Assembly (NCBI GenBank): GCA_946482165.1
Contig: CAMLQS010000253.1
Span: 1 to 7,495, forward strand
DNA from: an uncultured Verrucomicrobiota bacterium
GTDB taxonomy: Bacteria; Verrucomicrobiota; Verrucomicrobiae; Opitutales; Opitutaceae
Length of the DNA: 7,495 bases
Reading direction: 5' to 3'
In this document: positions 1 through 6,411 of the stretch, one piece after another
Layout: each line of letters begins with the position of its first letter
Position numbering within the stretch: the first letter of the stretch is position 1
Translations under genes and position numbers: made by a program
The notes under the pieces: model-generated
Told to the model about the DNA's origin: nothing
Seen by the model: the letters and a program-made list of their open reading frames with translations, nothing else
Database searches by the model: none

Positions 1-626
1 TCGGAGCCGGCCAGCTCGAAAAAGTGATTGGCCGAGGCGGTGGTGAGGTCGAAGCCGTAGGCGGTGCTGGCGGCGAGGACAACCGGCGAGTCGAAGGCGA
101 TCTTTATCCAGGTGCCGGTGCCGTTGGCGCTGTTCGTGGTCGCGGCGGGGAGCTTGTTGGGCTCGGAGCCCGTGAGGGTGTAGGTTTCGTCGTCGACGAC
201 GAAGCCGGCGGTTCCGACCTGGGCGGGTCGCGTGAGGCGGGTGCGGATAACGGCGCCGGTGGGCTGGCGATACCAGGTGAGGTCGGTGTTGCTGGTGTAA
301 CCGGCGTGTTGCACCCAGACGGCGGTGACGAGGTAGCCGGAGGTGTTGGTGCCGGTGGTGAAGGTCTGCCCCTGGTTGGCGCGATCGGGCGCGACGTAGG
401 TAAAGGCGTCGTTGGCTCCTCCGCTGGCGTAGGTTCCGGCGTCGCGGACGTTGGCGCTGTCGGTGGCGGAGCCGACGAGGTTGTGGATGTCGTCAGCGTC
501 TGGCGTGGGCGCCGTGGTGCTGAAGGTCAGCGTGGCGGCGGCGGCGTCCGGGGCGCCGAGCCGAAGCAGGGTCGCGACGGCGAGGGCGGCCAGGGCTCGT
601 AAACGAGGGGGCGTGCGTGTGTTCAT
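1..626 (-). CDS. Secreted protein, N-terminal part, paralogous to the N-terminal module of the neighbouring GH127 enzyme (3' end off the window)
   Basis: The frame is open from an ATG at 626-624 to the left edge, giving 208 residues; the C-terminus and stop are outside. Residues 1-30 look like a Sec signal peptide: Arg at 4, 8 and 10, a hydrophobic stretch around ALAALAVATLL, and a likely cut after the Ala run near residue 30. From residue 32 on, the protein aligns with residues 24-205 of the GH127 protein encoded just upstream. Shared signatures include TTAPxPxADDIxNLVG, GGANDAxTY, QGQTFxTG, GYTxNT, GTGxW, FDxPV and YGFDxTxxSANxFxE. The pattern (QTFxTG early, a late hydrophobic YGFD strand) suggests a beta-sandwich resembling choice-of-anchor or carbohydrate-binding modules, but I cannot name the family. 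The start lies 37 nt after the GH127 stop with no terminator between, so co-transcription is likely. No Shine-Dalgarno is seen; the leader is C-rich. Whether the missing part carries a catalytic domain, perhaps another glycoside hydrolase, cannot be told. Confidence 0.88.
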   Translation of the reverse strand, partial: MNTRTPPRLRALAALAVATLLRLGAPDAAAATLTFSTTAPTPDADDIHNLVGSATDSANVRDAGTYASGGANDAFTYVAPDRANQGQTFTTGTNTSGYLVTAVWVQHAGYTSNTDLTWYRQPTGAVIRTRLTRPAQVGTAGFVVDDETYTLTGSEPNKLPAATTNSANGTGTWIKIAFDSPVVLAASTAYGFDLTTASANHFFELAGS

Positions 627-663
627 GGGGGTGCGAGGGAAATGGGAAAAGGGGACGGCGCGC

Positions 664-3600
664 TCAGGGATCGACGACGACGCGGTAGAAACGGCGCGGC
701 GCGCTCGCGCCTTCGGGCGGTTCGTGGGCGAAGGTGATCGCGGCGTCCTCGCCGGCGCGCGGCGGGCCGATGGCGAGCCACTCGCCGGCGGCGAGGTCGG
801 CGCGGTGCTGGAGCTGGTAGCGGTGGCCGCGGTAGCCGTGCAGGGTAAGCTCGAAGGCGGCGGAGCGGAGGGCGGTGGAATCGATCCGGACGGCGCCGCG
901 GTCGAGCAGCACGCCCTCGTTCACAAAGCCGGCGGGGAGCGAGCCGCGCCAGCTCATGATGTCGAGAGTGCCGCGGTTGCGCAGCGTCACGTCCGGGGAA
1001 AGGGTGGCATCGCCGACGAGGCGGAGGACGCCGTCGTTGCGGAGTTCGCCGGAACCGAGAAGGGAGCCGGCGAAGGTGGCGTCGGGGTCGGCGCCGGCGC
1101 CTCCGCCCACGGTCGCGCGGCCGCCGGAGCCGAGGCGGAGGACGGATCCGGGCGCGGCGGCGAGCGAGGCGACGGTCTGGGCGGTGCCTCCGAGGTCGAG
1201 TTCGGCCGCGGCGAGCAGGGCGAGGGCGCCGGTGGGAGAGAGCGCGCCTTGTTCGAAGACCTGGGCGAAATCGCCGACGGAGCCGGGGCCGAGGAGGTGG
1301 AGCGACTGGAGCTCGGCGGCGGAGAAGGCGCGGGTCCAGAGGCGCACCTCGTTGTAGGCGGCGCTGGCGGTGGGGTCGGCGTAGTGTGATCGGCCGAGCC
1401 AGAAGTTCGTGTCGTCGAGGGCGGCGAGGGTGTCGGTGGTCTCGAGGGCGCCCAGGGCGGCGCCGAGCGTGGGGGAGTCGGAGGGCGCGGCATACCAGGT
1501 GAGGCGGGTGCGGCTTTCGGAACCGGCGCCGGGCTCGACGACGAGGACGATGTGGTGCTCCACGCCGAGCGCGAAGGGGGCGGAGGTGTCGTCGGCGGTG
1601 GCGGTGGCGCCGTCTTTCCACTCGACGCGGTCGGTGCCGAGGCTTTGCCGGCTCCAGGACATGAAGAGGTTCTCCGCGGTGGATCGGCCGACGTCGAAGA
1701 CGCGGCTCCAGGCGCGGAGGGTCTGCTGGGTGGCCCAGAACTCTAGGGTGAGGGGGCGGCCGTCTTTGGGCAGGAGGCCGGAGCCGAGCGAGACGTAGTC
1801 GGAGGAATCCTTGGCGCCGCCGGCGAGGGTGAGCGCGCCCGAGGAGAGGGTGGCGTCGTTGGCGCCGAGGTCGACGAGGACGGCGTGGGCGCCGCCGACG
1901 GAGTCGGAGAGGTCGCCGTCGAAGCTCCAGCGGTGGGCCAGCACCTGGCGCGCGCGGGTGGCGACGCGGAGCGAGCCGGCCTCGACGCGGGTGGCGCCGG
2001 AGTGGGCGGCGGGGGCGAGAAGCCGGAGTTCGCCCTGGCCGCGTTTGACGAGGTCGCCCGCGCCGGAGAGTGGCGCGGCGAGGTCGAGCGGCTCGGCGCG
2101 GTCGACGAGGAGGGCGGCGCCGGCGGCCAGCTCGACCGGCAGAGGGCCGAGCCCGGCGCCGGCGCCGAGACGTAGGGAGCCGGCGGATACACGGATGGAG
2201 CCGGAGAAGTCGGCGGTGGATTCGAGGGTGAGCGTGCCGGCGCCGGTTTTTTCGAGCACGCCCGAGCCGCCGACGCCGCCGCCGATGACGAGCTCGCCGG
2301 TCGAGACGAGGAAGCGCCAGGGGAGGGAGTCGAGGAGGGAGAGGGAAAGGTCGAGGCGCTGGCGGTGGGGGGAGAAATCGAGGATGTCTCCGCGAAGGGG
2401 AAGCGCGCCGCCGGAGATCGCGAAGGAGCCGGCGGAGGGCGCGATCTCGAGGCCGCGCGCCGGGGCGCCGGTCGTGAAGTCGTTGAGGGCGGCGCCTCCC
2501 GCGGCGGAGTCGAAGGAGAGCGCGGAGGAAGCGGCGGGGGGGGCGTCCCAGTTGGCCGCCTCGCTCCACGCGTCGGTGGCGGCGGCGCCGGTCCAGGTGG
2601 AGACGGCGAGGGGGGCGGCGAGATTCCAATAGACGGCGTAGCGGGTGTGGTGGGTGTCGTAGAAGGGGCGCAGGAGGGTCTGCCCGCGGGTGGCGAGGCC
2701 GGGCTTGGCGGTGTCGGCGAGGTAGTGGAGCGGCGCGCCGGAGGGCCGCACCCAGAGGTCGAGGTCTTCGGCGGAGGGCGCCATGAGCACGGGGGCGGAG
2801 ACGCGCGGATAGTTTTGATAATCGAGCTGGCCGGCGGCTTGGTCGCTGGCGGGCATGCCCGCGGAGCCGAGGTCGCCGGCGAGGAGGACGGGGCCGTGGA
2901 AGAGCGAGACCTGGTCGGGGTCGTCCATCGAGCGGTCGAGGCGCAGGCCCATGGGGAGGACGAGGGTGACGACGTCGCCGTCTTGCCAAACGCGATCAAG
3001 CTCGGCGTAGGAGCCGGCGGCGGCGGGCACGCTTTGCACGACGCCGTTTACGGAGAGGGTCGGCGGGCCGGCGATCCAGGCGGGGATGCGCAGGCGGAGC
3101 TTGGCGGAGGCGGGGGCGGCGGCGGAGAGGGTGAGGCGGATGGTGTCGGACTCGGGGAAGGCGGACTCGAGGCGCACGCCGAGGCCGCGTTCGCTCCAGT
3201 CGAGGGTCGAAGGGATGAAGAGGTTAACCCAGAGGGTGTCGTCGTGGTGGAAGTAGATGCCGGCGTTGTAGCGGGCGGTGTTTTCGATGCCGGTGCCGGT
3301 GCAGCACCAGCAGGAGCCTTCGGGGCGGCTGTAGGTTTTGAAATGCCCGGAGACCATCGGCACGAAGTAGGTCGGCATGCCGGTGTCGGGGGCGAGGGAG
3401 GCGAGGATGTGGTTGTAGAGGGCGTGCTCGAAGTAGTCGGCGAGGGGGGCGGAGGGCTCGTGTTGGAAGAGCTCGGCGACGAGCCGGAGCATGTTGTGGG
3501 TGTTGCAGGTTTCGGCGGTGGCGACGTTGAGCGCGGAGCCGCCGGGGCCGGTCTCGACGCCGCCGGCCGCGAAGTGCTCGTGGTAGCTGTTGCCGCCGAG

Positions 3601-5310
3601 GACGAGCCAGTGGCGTTCGAGGACGAGGCGCCGGAAGCCGTCGGCGGCGGAGTAGAGTCGCGCGCGCTCGGTGTCGGTCTCGGGCAGGAAGGACGCGACG
3701 CGGGCGAAGCCGGTGACGCCGGGGACGTGGGTGTTGGCGTGAAGTCCGGCGAGCTGGTCCTGATCGGCGAGGAGGGGGGCGATGAACCAGTCGCGGTGGA
3801 AGAGTCGCGCGAAGGCGAGGTGGCGATCGGGGGCGGCGTCGCCGCGGGCGCGGGAGAGTTGGTAGAGATCGGCGAGGGCCTCGTTCATGCCGCCCCATTC
3901 TTCGGAGTTTCCGTTGTCGGTGCGGAACATGGCCTCGATCTGGGAGGCGGTGAGGCGGTCGACGCGCCAGCGGTGGTAGTCGGCCATCGCGATGGCGACA
4001 TCGAGGGCCTGGGCGTTGCCGGTGTGGCGGTGCGCGTCGACGAGGCCGGCGAGGATTTTGTGGATGGTGTAGAAGGGGACCTGCGCGGAGCCGGGGTTGG
4101 TTTCGAGGGTGTCGAAGTAGGAGACGGGGAAGGCCGAGAGGTAGCCGGCGACGCGGCCGGCGGCGACTTCCTGCGCGCCGAGGGCGTCCTGGCATTTCTT
4201 CAATTCCGCCACGAGGTAGTCGATCTTGGGGAGGAAGGACGCGTCGCCGGTGGCGGCATACATCTTGGCCGCGGCGGTGAGGTAGTGTCCGGCCATGTGG
4301 CCGCGAACTGCGGTGAAACCGCTGTCGCCCTCCCAACCGCCGAGGTGGGTGGCTCCGGCGGGCTGGGGGAGGCCGGCGTTGGCGCGGAAGGGATGGAGCA
4401 GGCGGTCGGGCGAGATCCACGCGAGGTAGCCGGTGCGGTGGAGGTCCTGGTTGGTCTTGAAGCGGCTTTCGAGCAGACGCACGCGTTCGAGCGGGAAGGG
4501 GGACGCGGCGTGGAGGGGCGCGGGAAGCGGCGCGTCGGGATCGTCGGGGGGCGCGGCGTCGGCCTGGATCAATTCGACGAGGAAAACACGATCGCCGGCG
4601 AGGGCTTGGAGCGAATCGTCGGGGGCGCCGTTGGTGGAGCCGCGGTAGGCGGAGCCGGCGGGGTAGGCGTCGCCTCCGGGCGCGGCGGCGTCGCGCACGC
4701 CGAGGGTTTCGAGGAAGAAATTGGCGGAGGTCGCGGTGACGTCGAAGCCGTAAAGGGTGTCGGGCGCGAGGGTGACGGGGGTGTCGAAGGCGAAGCGGAG
4801 CCAGACGCCGGTGCCGGTGGCGGTGTTGGTGGCCGAGGCGACGGGGGCGAGGGCGTTGGGCGCGCCGGTCTCGACGCCGGTGGTGACGAGGCTCTCGGAG
4901 CGAAGGGCGAAGGACGGGGCGCCGGCCGCGGCGGGGTCGGTGATGCGGACGCCGAGCGAGCCGCCGACGGGCGTGCGCCACCAGGTGGAGGAGGTGTTGG
5001 CGGTGTAGCCGGGGTGGCGCAGCCAGACGGCGGCGGCGCGGTAGCCGGCGGGGTGGGCGCCGGTTCGGAAGGTCTGGCCCTGATGGGGACGGTCGGAGCC
5101 GGAGAGGTAGGTCGAGGCGTCGTTGGCTCCACCGTCGGCGAGGCCGTCGCCGCCGACGTTGTCGCGGTCGCGGGTGGCGCCGACGAGGTTGAAGATGTCG
5201 TCGGCCCCGGGGGAAGGGGCGGTCGTGTGGTAGGAAAGTTGCGCGCCGTCCAGCAGGCTCGCCGCTAGCAGGAGCGGGGCGATGAACGCCAAAAGGGATG
5301 GGCGGAGCAT
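664..5310 (-). CDS. Secreted multidomain GH127 (DUF1680) beta-L-arabinofuranosidase with beta-strand repeats and a LamG domain
   Basis: The product has 1548 residues. Residues 1 to about 23 are a signal peptide (R3, then a Leu/Ala-rich core). Residues 24-250 are a beta module shared with the next gene. After a Pro/Asp-rich linker, residues about 269-898 form a full-length GH127/DUF1680 module. Family landmarks are YLAWISPDRLLHPFR, GHMAGHYL, VPFYTIHKILAG, GGMNEALADLY, GLHANTHVPG, ETCNTHNMLRL, ALYNHILAS, CWCCTGTGIEN and the closing PFYDTHHTRYAVYW. By comparison with HypBA1, E600, C602, C669 and C670 match the zinc ligands, with C669 as the nucleophile; E578 in HEHF may be the acid/base. Characterised relatives release non-reducing beta-L-arabinofuranose from plant glycans through a cysteine nucleophile, although other DUF1680 members (for example GH146) differ in substrate. 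Residues 903-1118 and about 1345-1480 are beta-strand (PATR-like) repeats such as GVLEKTGAGTLTLES. Residues 1122-1340 are a LamG/concanavalin-like lectin fold (HRWSFDGDLSDSVGG, LTLEFWA, EVRLWTRAFSAAEL). Residues 1483-1548 are a C-terminal beta domain ending RRFYRVVVDP. No PEP-CTERM, sorting tail or outer-membrane barrel is seen. The start is supported by the signal peptide. Confidence 0.95.
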   Translation of the reverse strand: MLRPSLLAFIAPLLLAASLLDGAQLSYHTTAPSPGADDIFNLVGATRDRDNVGGDGLADGGANDASTYLSGSDRPHQGQTFRTGAHPAGYRAAAVWLRHPGYTANTSSTWWRTPVGGSLGVRITDPAAAGAPSFALRSESLVTTGVETGAPNALAPVASATNTATGTGVWLRFAFDTPVTLAPDTLYGFDVTATSANFFLETLGVRDAAAPGGDAYPAGSAYRGSTNGAPDDSLQALAGDRVFLVELIQADAAPPDDPDAPLPAPLHAASPFPLERVRLLESRFKTNQDLHRTGYLAWISPDRLLHPFRANAGLPQPAGATHLGGWEGDSGFTAVRGHMAGHYLTAAAKMYAATGDASFLPKIDYLVAELKKCQDALGAQEVAAGRVAGYLSAFPVSYFDTLETNPGSAQVPFYTIHKILAGLVDAHRHTGNAQALDVAIAMADYHRWRVDRLTASQIEAMFRTDNGNSEEWGGMNEALADLYQLSRARGDAAPDRHLAFARLFHRDWFIAPLLADQDQLAGLHANTHVPGVTGFARVASFLPETDTERARLYSAADGFRRLVLERHWLVLGGNSYHEHFAAGGVETGPGGSALNVATAETCNTHNMLRLVAELFQHEPSAPLADYFEHALYNHILASLAPDTGMPTYFVPMVSGHFKTYSRPEGSCWCCTGTGIENTARYNAGIYFHHDDTLWVNLFIPSTLDWSERGLGVRLESAFPESDTIRLTLSAAAPASAKLRLRIPAWIAGPPTLSVNGVVQSVPAAAGSYAELDRVWQDGDVVTLVLPMGLRLDRSMDDPDQVSLFHGPVLLAGDLGSAGMPASDQAAGQLDYQNYPRVSAPVLMAPSAEDLDLWVRPSGAPLHYLADTAKPGLATRGQTLLRPFYDTHHTRYAVYWNLAAPLAVSTWTGAAATDAWSEAANWDAPPAASSALSFDSAAGGAALNDFTTGAPARGLEIAPSAGSFAISGGALPLRGDILDFSPHRQRLDLSLSLLDSLPWRFLVSTGELVIGGGVGGSGVLEKTGAGTLTLESTADFSGSIRVSAGSLRLGAGAGLGPLPVELAAGAALLVDRAEPLDLAAPLSGAGDLVKRGQGELRLLAPAAHSGATRVEAGSLRVATRARQVLAHRWSFDGDLSDSVGGAHAVLVDLGANDATLSSGALTLAGGAKDSSDYVSLGSGLLPKDGRPLTLEFWATQQTLRAWSRVFDVGRSTAENLFMSWSRQSLGTDRVEWKDGATATADDTSAPFALGVEHHIVLVVEPGAGSESRTRLTWYAAPSDSPTLGAALGALETTDTLAALDDTNFWLGRSHYADPTASAAYNEVRLWTRAFSAAELQSLHLLGPGSVGDFAQVFEQGALSPTGALALLAAAELDLGGTAQTVASLAAAPGSVLRLGSGGRATVGGGAGADPDATFAGSLLGSGELRNDGVLRLVGDATLSPDVTLRNRGTLDIMSWRGSLPAGFVNEGVLLDRGAVRIDSTALRSAAFELTLHGYRGHRYQLQHRADLAAGEWLAIGPPRAGEDAAITFAHEPPEGASAPRRFYRVVVDP

Positions 5311-5315
5311 GGCGC

Positions 5316-5325
5316 GGGGGGGGGG
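5316..5325 (-). repeat. C10 homopolymer in the leader of the GH127 gene
   Basis: Ten consecutive G on the plus strand are ten C in the GH127 message. The tract ends 5 nt before the ATG at 5310, where a ribosome-binding site would normally lie. No purine-rich Shine-Dalgarno is present. The run could vary in length by slippage, but its role is unknown. Confidence 0.9.
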
Positions 5326-5350
5326 AAGGCGCGGATACGGGTTATCAGCC

Positions 5351-5382
5351 GGAAAAGCCCCGCCCGGAGCGCGGGCGGGGCT
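5351..5382 (-). terminator. Intrinsic terminator downstream of the PEP-CTERM gene
   Basis: In the minus-strand transcript an 11-bp perfect GC-rich stem (AGCCCCGCCCG pairing with CGGGCGGGGCT, plus-strand arms 5372-5382 and 5356-5366) closes a 5-nt loop and is followed directly by TTTT. It begins 30 nt after the stop codon of the PEP-CTERM gene. A second small hairpin (GAGTCG, 3-nt loop, CGACTC; 5390-5404) sits between the stop and this terminator. The T-tract is short, so some readthrough into the GH127 gene is possible. Confidence 0.85.
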
Positions 5383-5412
5383 CGTATCGGAGTCGGGTCG
5401 ACTCAGGGCTTA

Positions 5413-6147
5413 TCAGGCCGAGCGACGGCGGCGCAGGGCGACCGCGGCGACGGCGATGCCGCCGGCGAGCGCGGCGAAGGAGCCGGGCTCGGGCACGGCG
5501 GTGATCGCGACGTTGTCGATGACCGGCCAGGATTCCGTGCCGCCGGCGGTGTAGCCGTTGAAACGGAGGAAAAGCACCTGCGAGCCGGCGCCCGAAAGGG
5601 TCAAGGTGCTCGAGACGCTGGAGATCTGGCCGTCCACGCCGGTGGAGAGCAGCGTGAAGCTTTCGGAGCCGAGCAGGGTGATGCCGGCGCCGCCGCGCAC
5701 GTCGACGTCGTCGGCAGCGGTGAAGGCGCCGACGCCGTCCCAGGCGTAGATGCCTACGGTCACGCCGAGCTGGCGGCCGCCCGTGTCATCATTGGGCGCG
5801 CCGAAGTCGAAGTTGACCTGGAGGGAGGTGGCGCCGTCGGCGGTGCCGATGGACTGATAGAGATAGGAGCCGTCGTTGGCGTTGGCGGTCGGCATGCCGA
5901 AGTCGTCGGCCTGGAAGGAGGAGAAGACGACGACGTTGCTGGTGTTGGGCGTGACGGCGCCGTTGTTGGTTTGCCAGGCCCCTTCCCAGAAGCCGCCGGT
6001 GGTCTTTTCGAACCAACCGGTGACGTTGTTGATGTTGTTGCCGCCGCCGGTTTCGAAGTCGCCGTTGCTGACGCTAAGTGCCGCGGAAGCGGAGGTCGCC
6101 GCGGTGGCCAAGAGGGCCGCGAGCGTGATGTGGCTGATTTTAAGCAT
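5413..6147 (-). CDS. PEP-CTERM sorting-domain protein with jelly-roll-like ligand-binding domain
   Basis: The product has 244 residues. Residues 1-22 (MLKISHITLAALLATAATSASA) are a clear signal peptide with a SASA cleavage site. Residues 28-32 (NGDFE) begin a beta-sandwich of the type found in CBM4/9-like and HpiC1-like modules; DGSYLYQSIG near 92 and PVIDNVAIT near 209 are typical first-half and last-strand motifs. The end, residues 218-244, is a complete PEP-CTERM signal: VPEP, a hydrophobic Ala/Gly/Val stretch, then RRRR. In species with this system an exosortase recognises the motif and the protein ends up on the surface or in the exopolysaccharide matrix. The frame stays open upstream to an ATG at 6369, but that 74-residue extension is Pro/Arg-rich and would bury the signal peptide, so 6147 is chosen. 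The ligand is unknown. A strong terminator follows, which separates it from the GH127 gene. No exosortase gene is in the window. Confidence 0.93.
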   Translation of the reverse strand: MLKISHITLAALLATAATSASAALSVSNGDFETGGGNNINNVTGWFEKTTGGFWEGAWQTNNGAVTPNTSNVVVFSSFQADDFGMPTANANDGSYLYQSIGTADGATSLQVNFDFGAPNDDTGGRQLGVTVGIYAWDGVGAFTAADDVDVRGGAGITLLGSESFTLLSTGVDGQISSVSSTLTLSGAGSQVLFLRFNGYTAGGTESWPVIDNVAITAVPEPGSFAALAGGIAVAAVALRRRRSA

Positions 6148-6411
6148 GGGGGTGGATCTGTGTTGGTTGGAGTGGGGAGGCGGGGTCCTGGGGACTTCCC
6201 CCCGACCCTCTAACGGATTCGGGCAAAAAAACCCGCCACCCGCGGTTTCCATGGTTTTCGCCGGCCCGATCTTCTGGGGGCGCCAAGTGGACAAGCCTTT
6301 AGGCGCCGGATGCCTGCGGATGTGTTCGATCCGGGCAGGCGAGGCCGGAGCCGGCGGGTTGGGCCGCACGCGGCCGGGGGAAACGAGGCGCGAGACGCGC
6401 GGGCCGCGGTG
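6148..6411. other. Hairpin-rich intergenic region between kinase and PEP-CTERM genes
   Basis: These 264 nt hold no convincing gene. Just after the kinase stop are two compact GC hairpins: GCGCG-AGA-CGCGC at 6388-6400 and GGCCGC-AC-GCGGCC at 6362-6375. A longer one at 6312-6340 has arms GCCTG+CGGAT and ATCCG+CAGGC with a 2-nt bulge and a 7-nt loop. Two GGCGCC copies (6279-6284, 6302-6307) can also pair. Nearest the PEP-CTERM gene come a 7-nt T tract (minus strand) and a C-rich leader without a Shine-Dalgarno. The PEP-CTERM promoter should lie here, but I see no good sigma-70 type -35/-10 pair. Confidence 0.6.
6225..6248 (-). terminator. Possible weak terminator for the kinase gene
   Basis: Read on the minus strand, AAACCGC, a 5-nt loop GGGTG and GCG(G)GTTT can form a 7-bp stem with one bulged G, running into a T7 tract. 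It lies about 165 nt after the kinase stop and 77 nt before the PEP-CTERM start. The stem is imperfect, and the same bases also resemble a promoter element, so this call is tentative. Confidence 0.3.

Noticed and set aside
451..1389. 312-codon plus-strand open frame spanning the 3' end of GH127 and the start of the truncated gene
   Set aside because: Gly/Ala/Glu-rich with no domain, and antisense to two well-supported coding regions.
623..2989. 788-codon minus-strand open frame in another register of the GH127 gene
   Set aside because: Almost entirely Arg/Pro, typical of an out-of-frame reading of GC-rich DNA; no recognisable domain.
3224..4981. 585-codon minus-strand open frame within the GH127 catalytic region
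   Set aside because: Arg/Pro-rich out-of-frame shadow; the true frame carries the DUF1680 motifs.
2365..5268. 967-codon open frame on the plus strand, opposite the GH127 gene
   Set aside because: Its translation is a low-complexity Gly/Glu/Val/Ala mix with no domain, which is what the reverse strand of a GC-rich gene gives. The minus-strand frame has clear GH127, LamG and signal peptide sequence.
5342..5416. TTATCAG repeated at 5342-5348 and 5410-5416, flanking the terminator
   Set aside because: Seven bases only, and the second copy overlaps the stop codon of the PEP-CTERM gene; too short to suggest an attachment or insertion site.
6148..6369. 74-residue N-terminal extension of the PEP-CTERM protein from the ATG at 6369
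   Set aside because: The extension is Pro/Arg-rich and would place the obvious signal peptide internally; 6147 gives a standard secreted protein.
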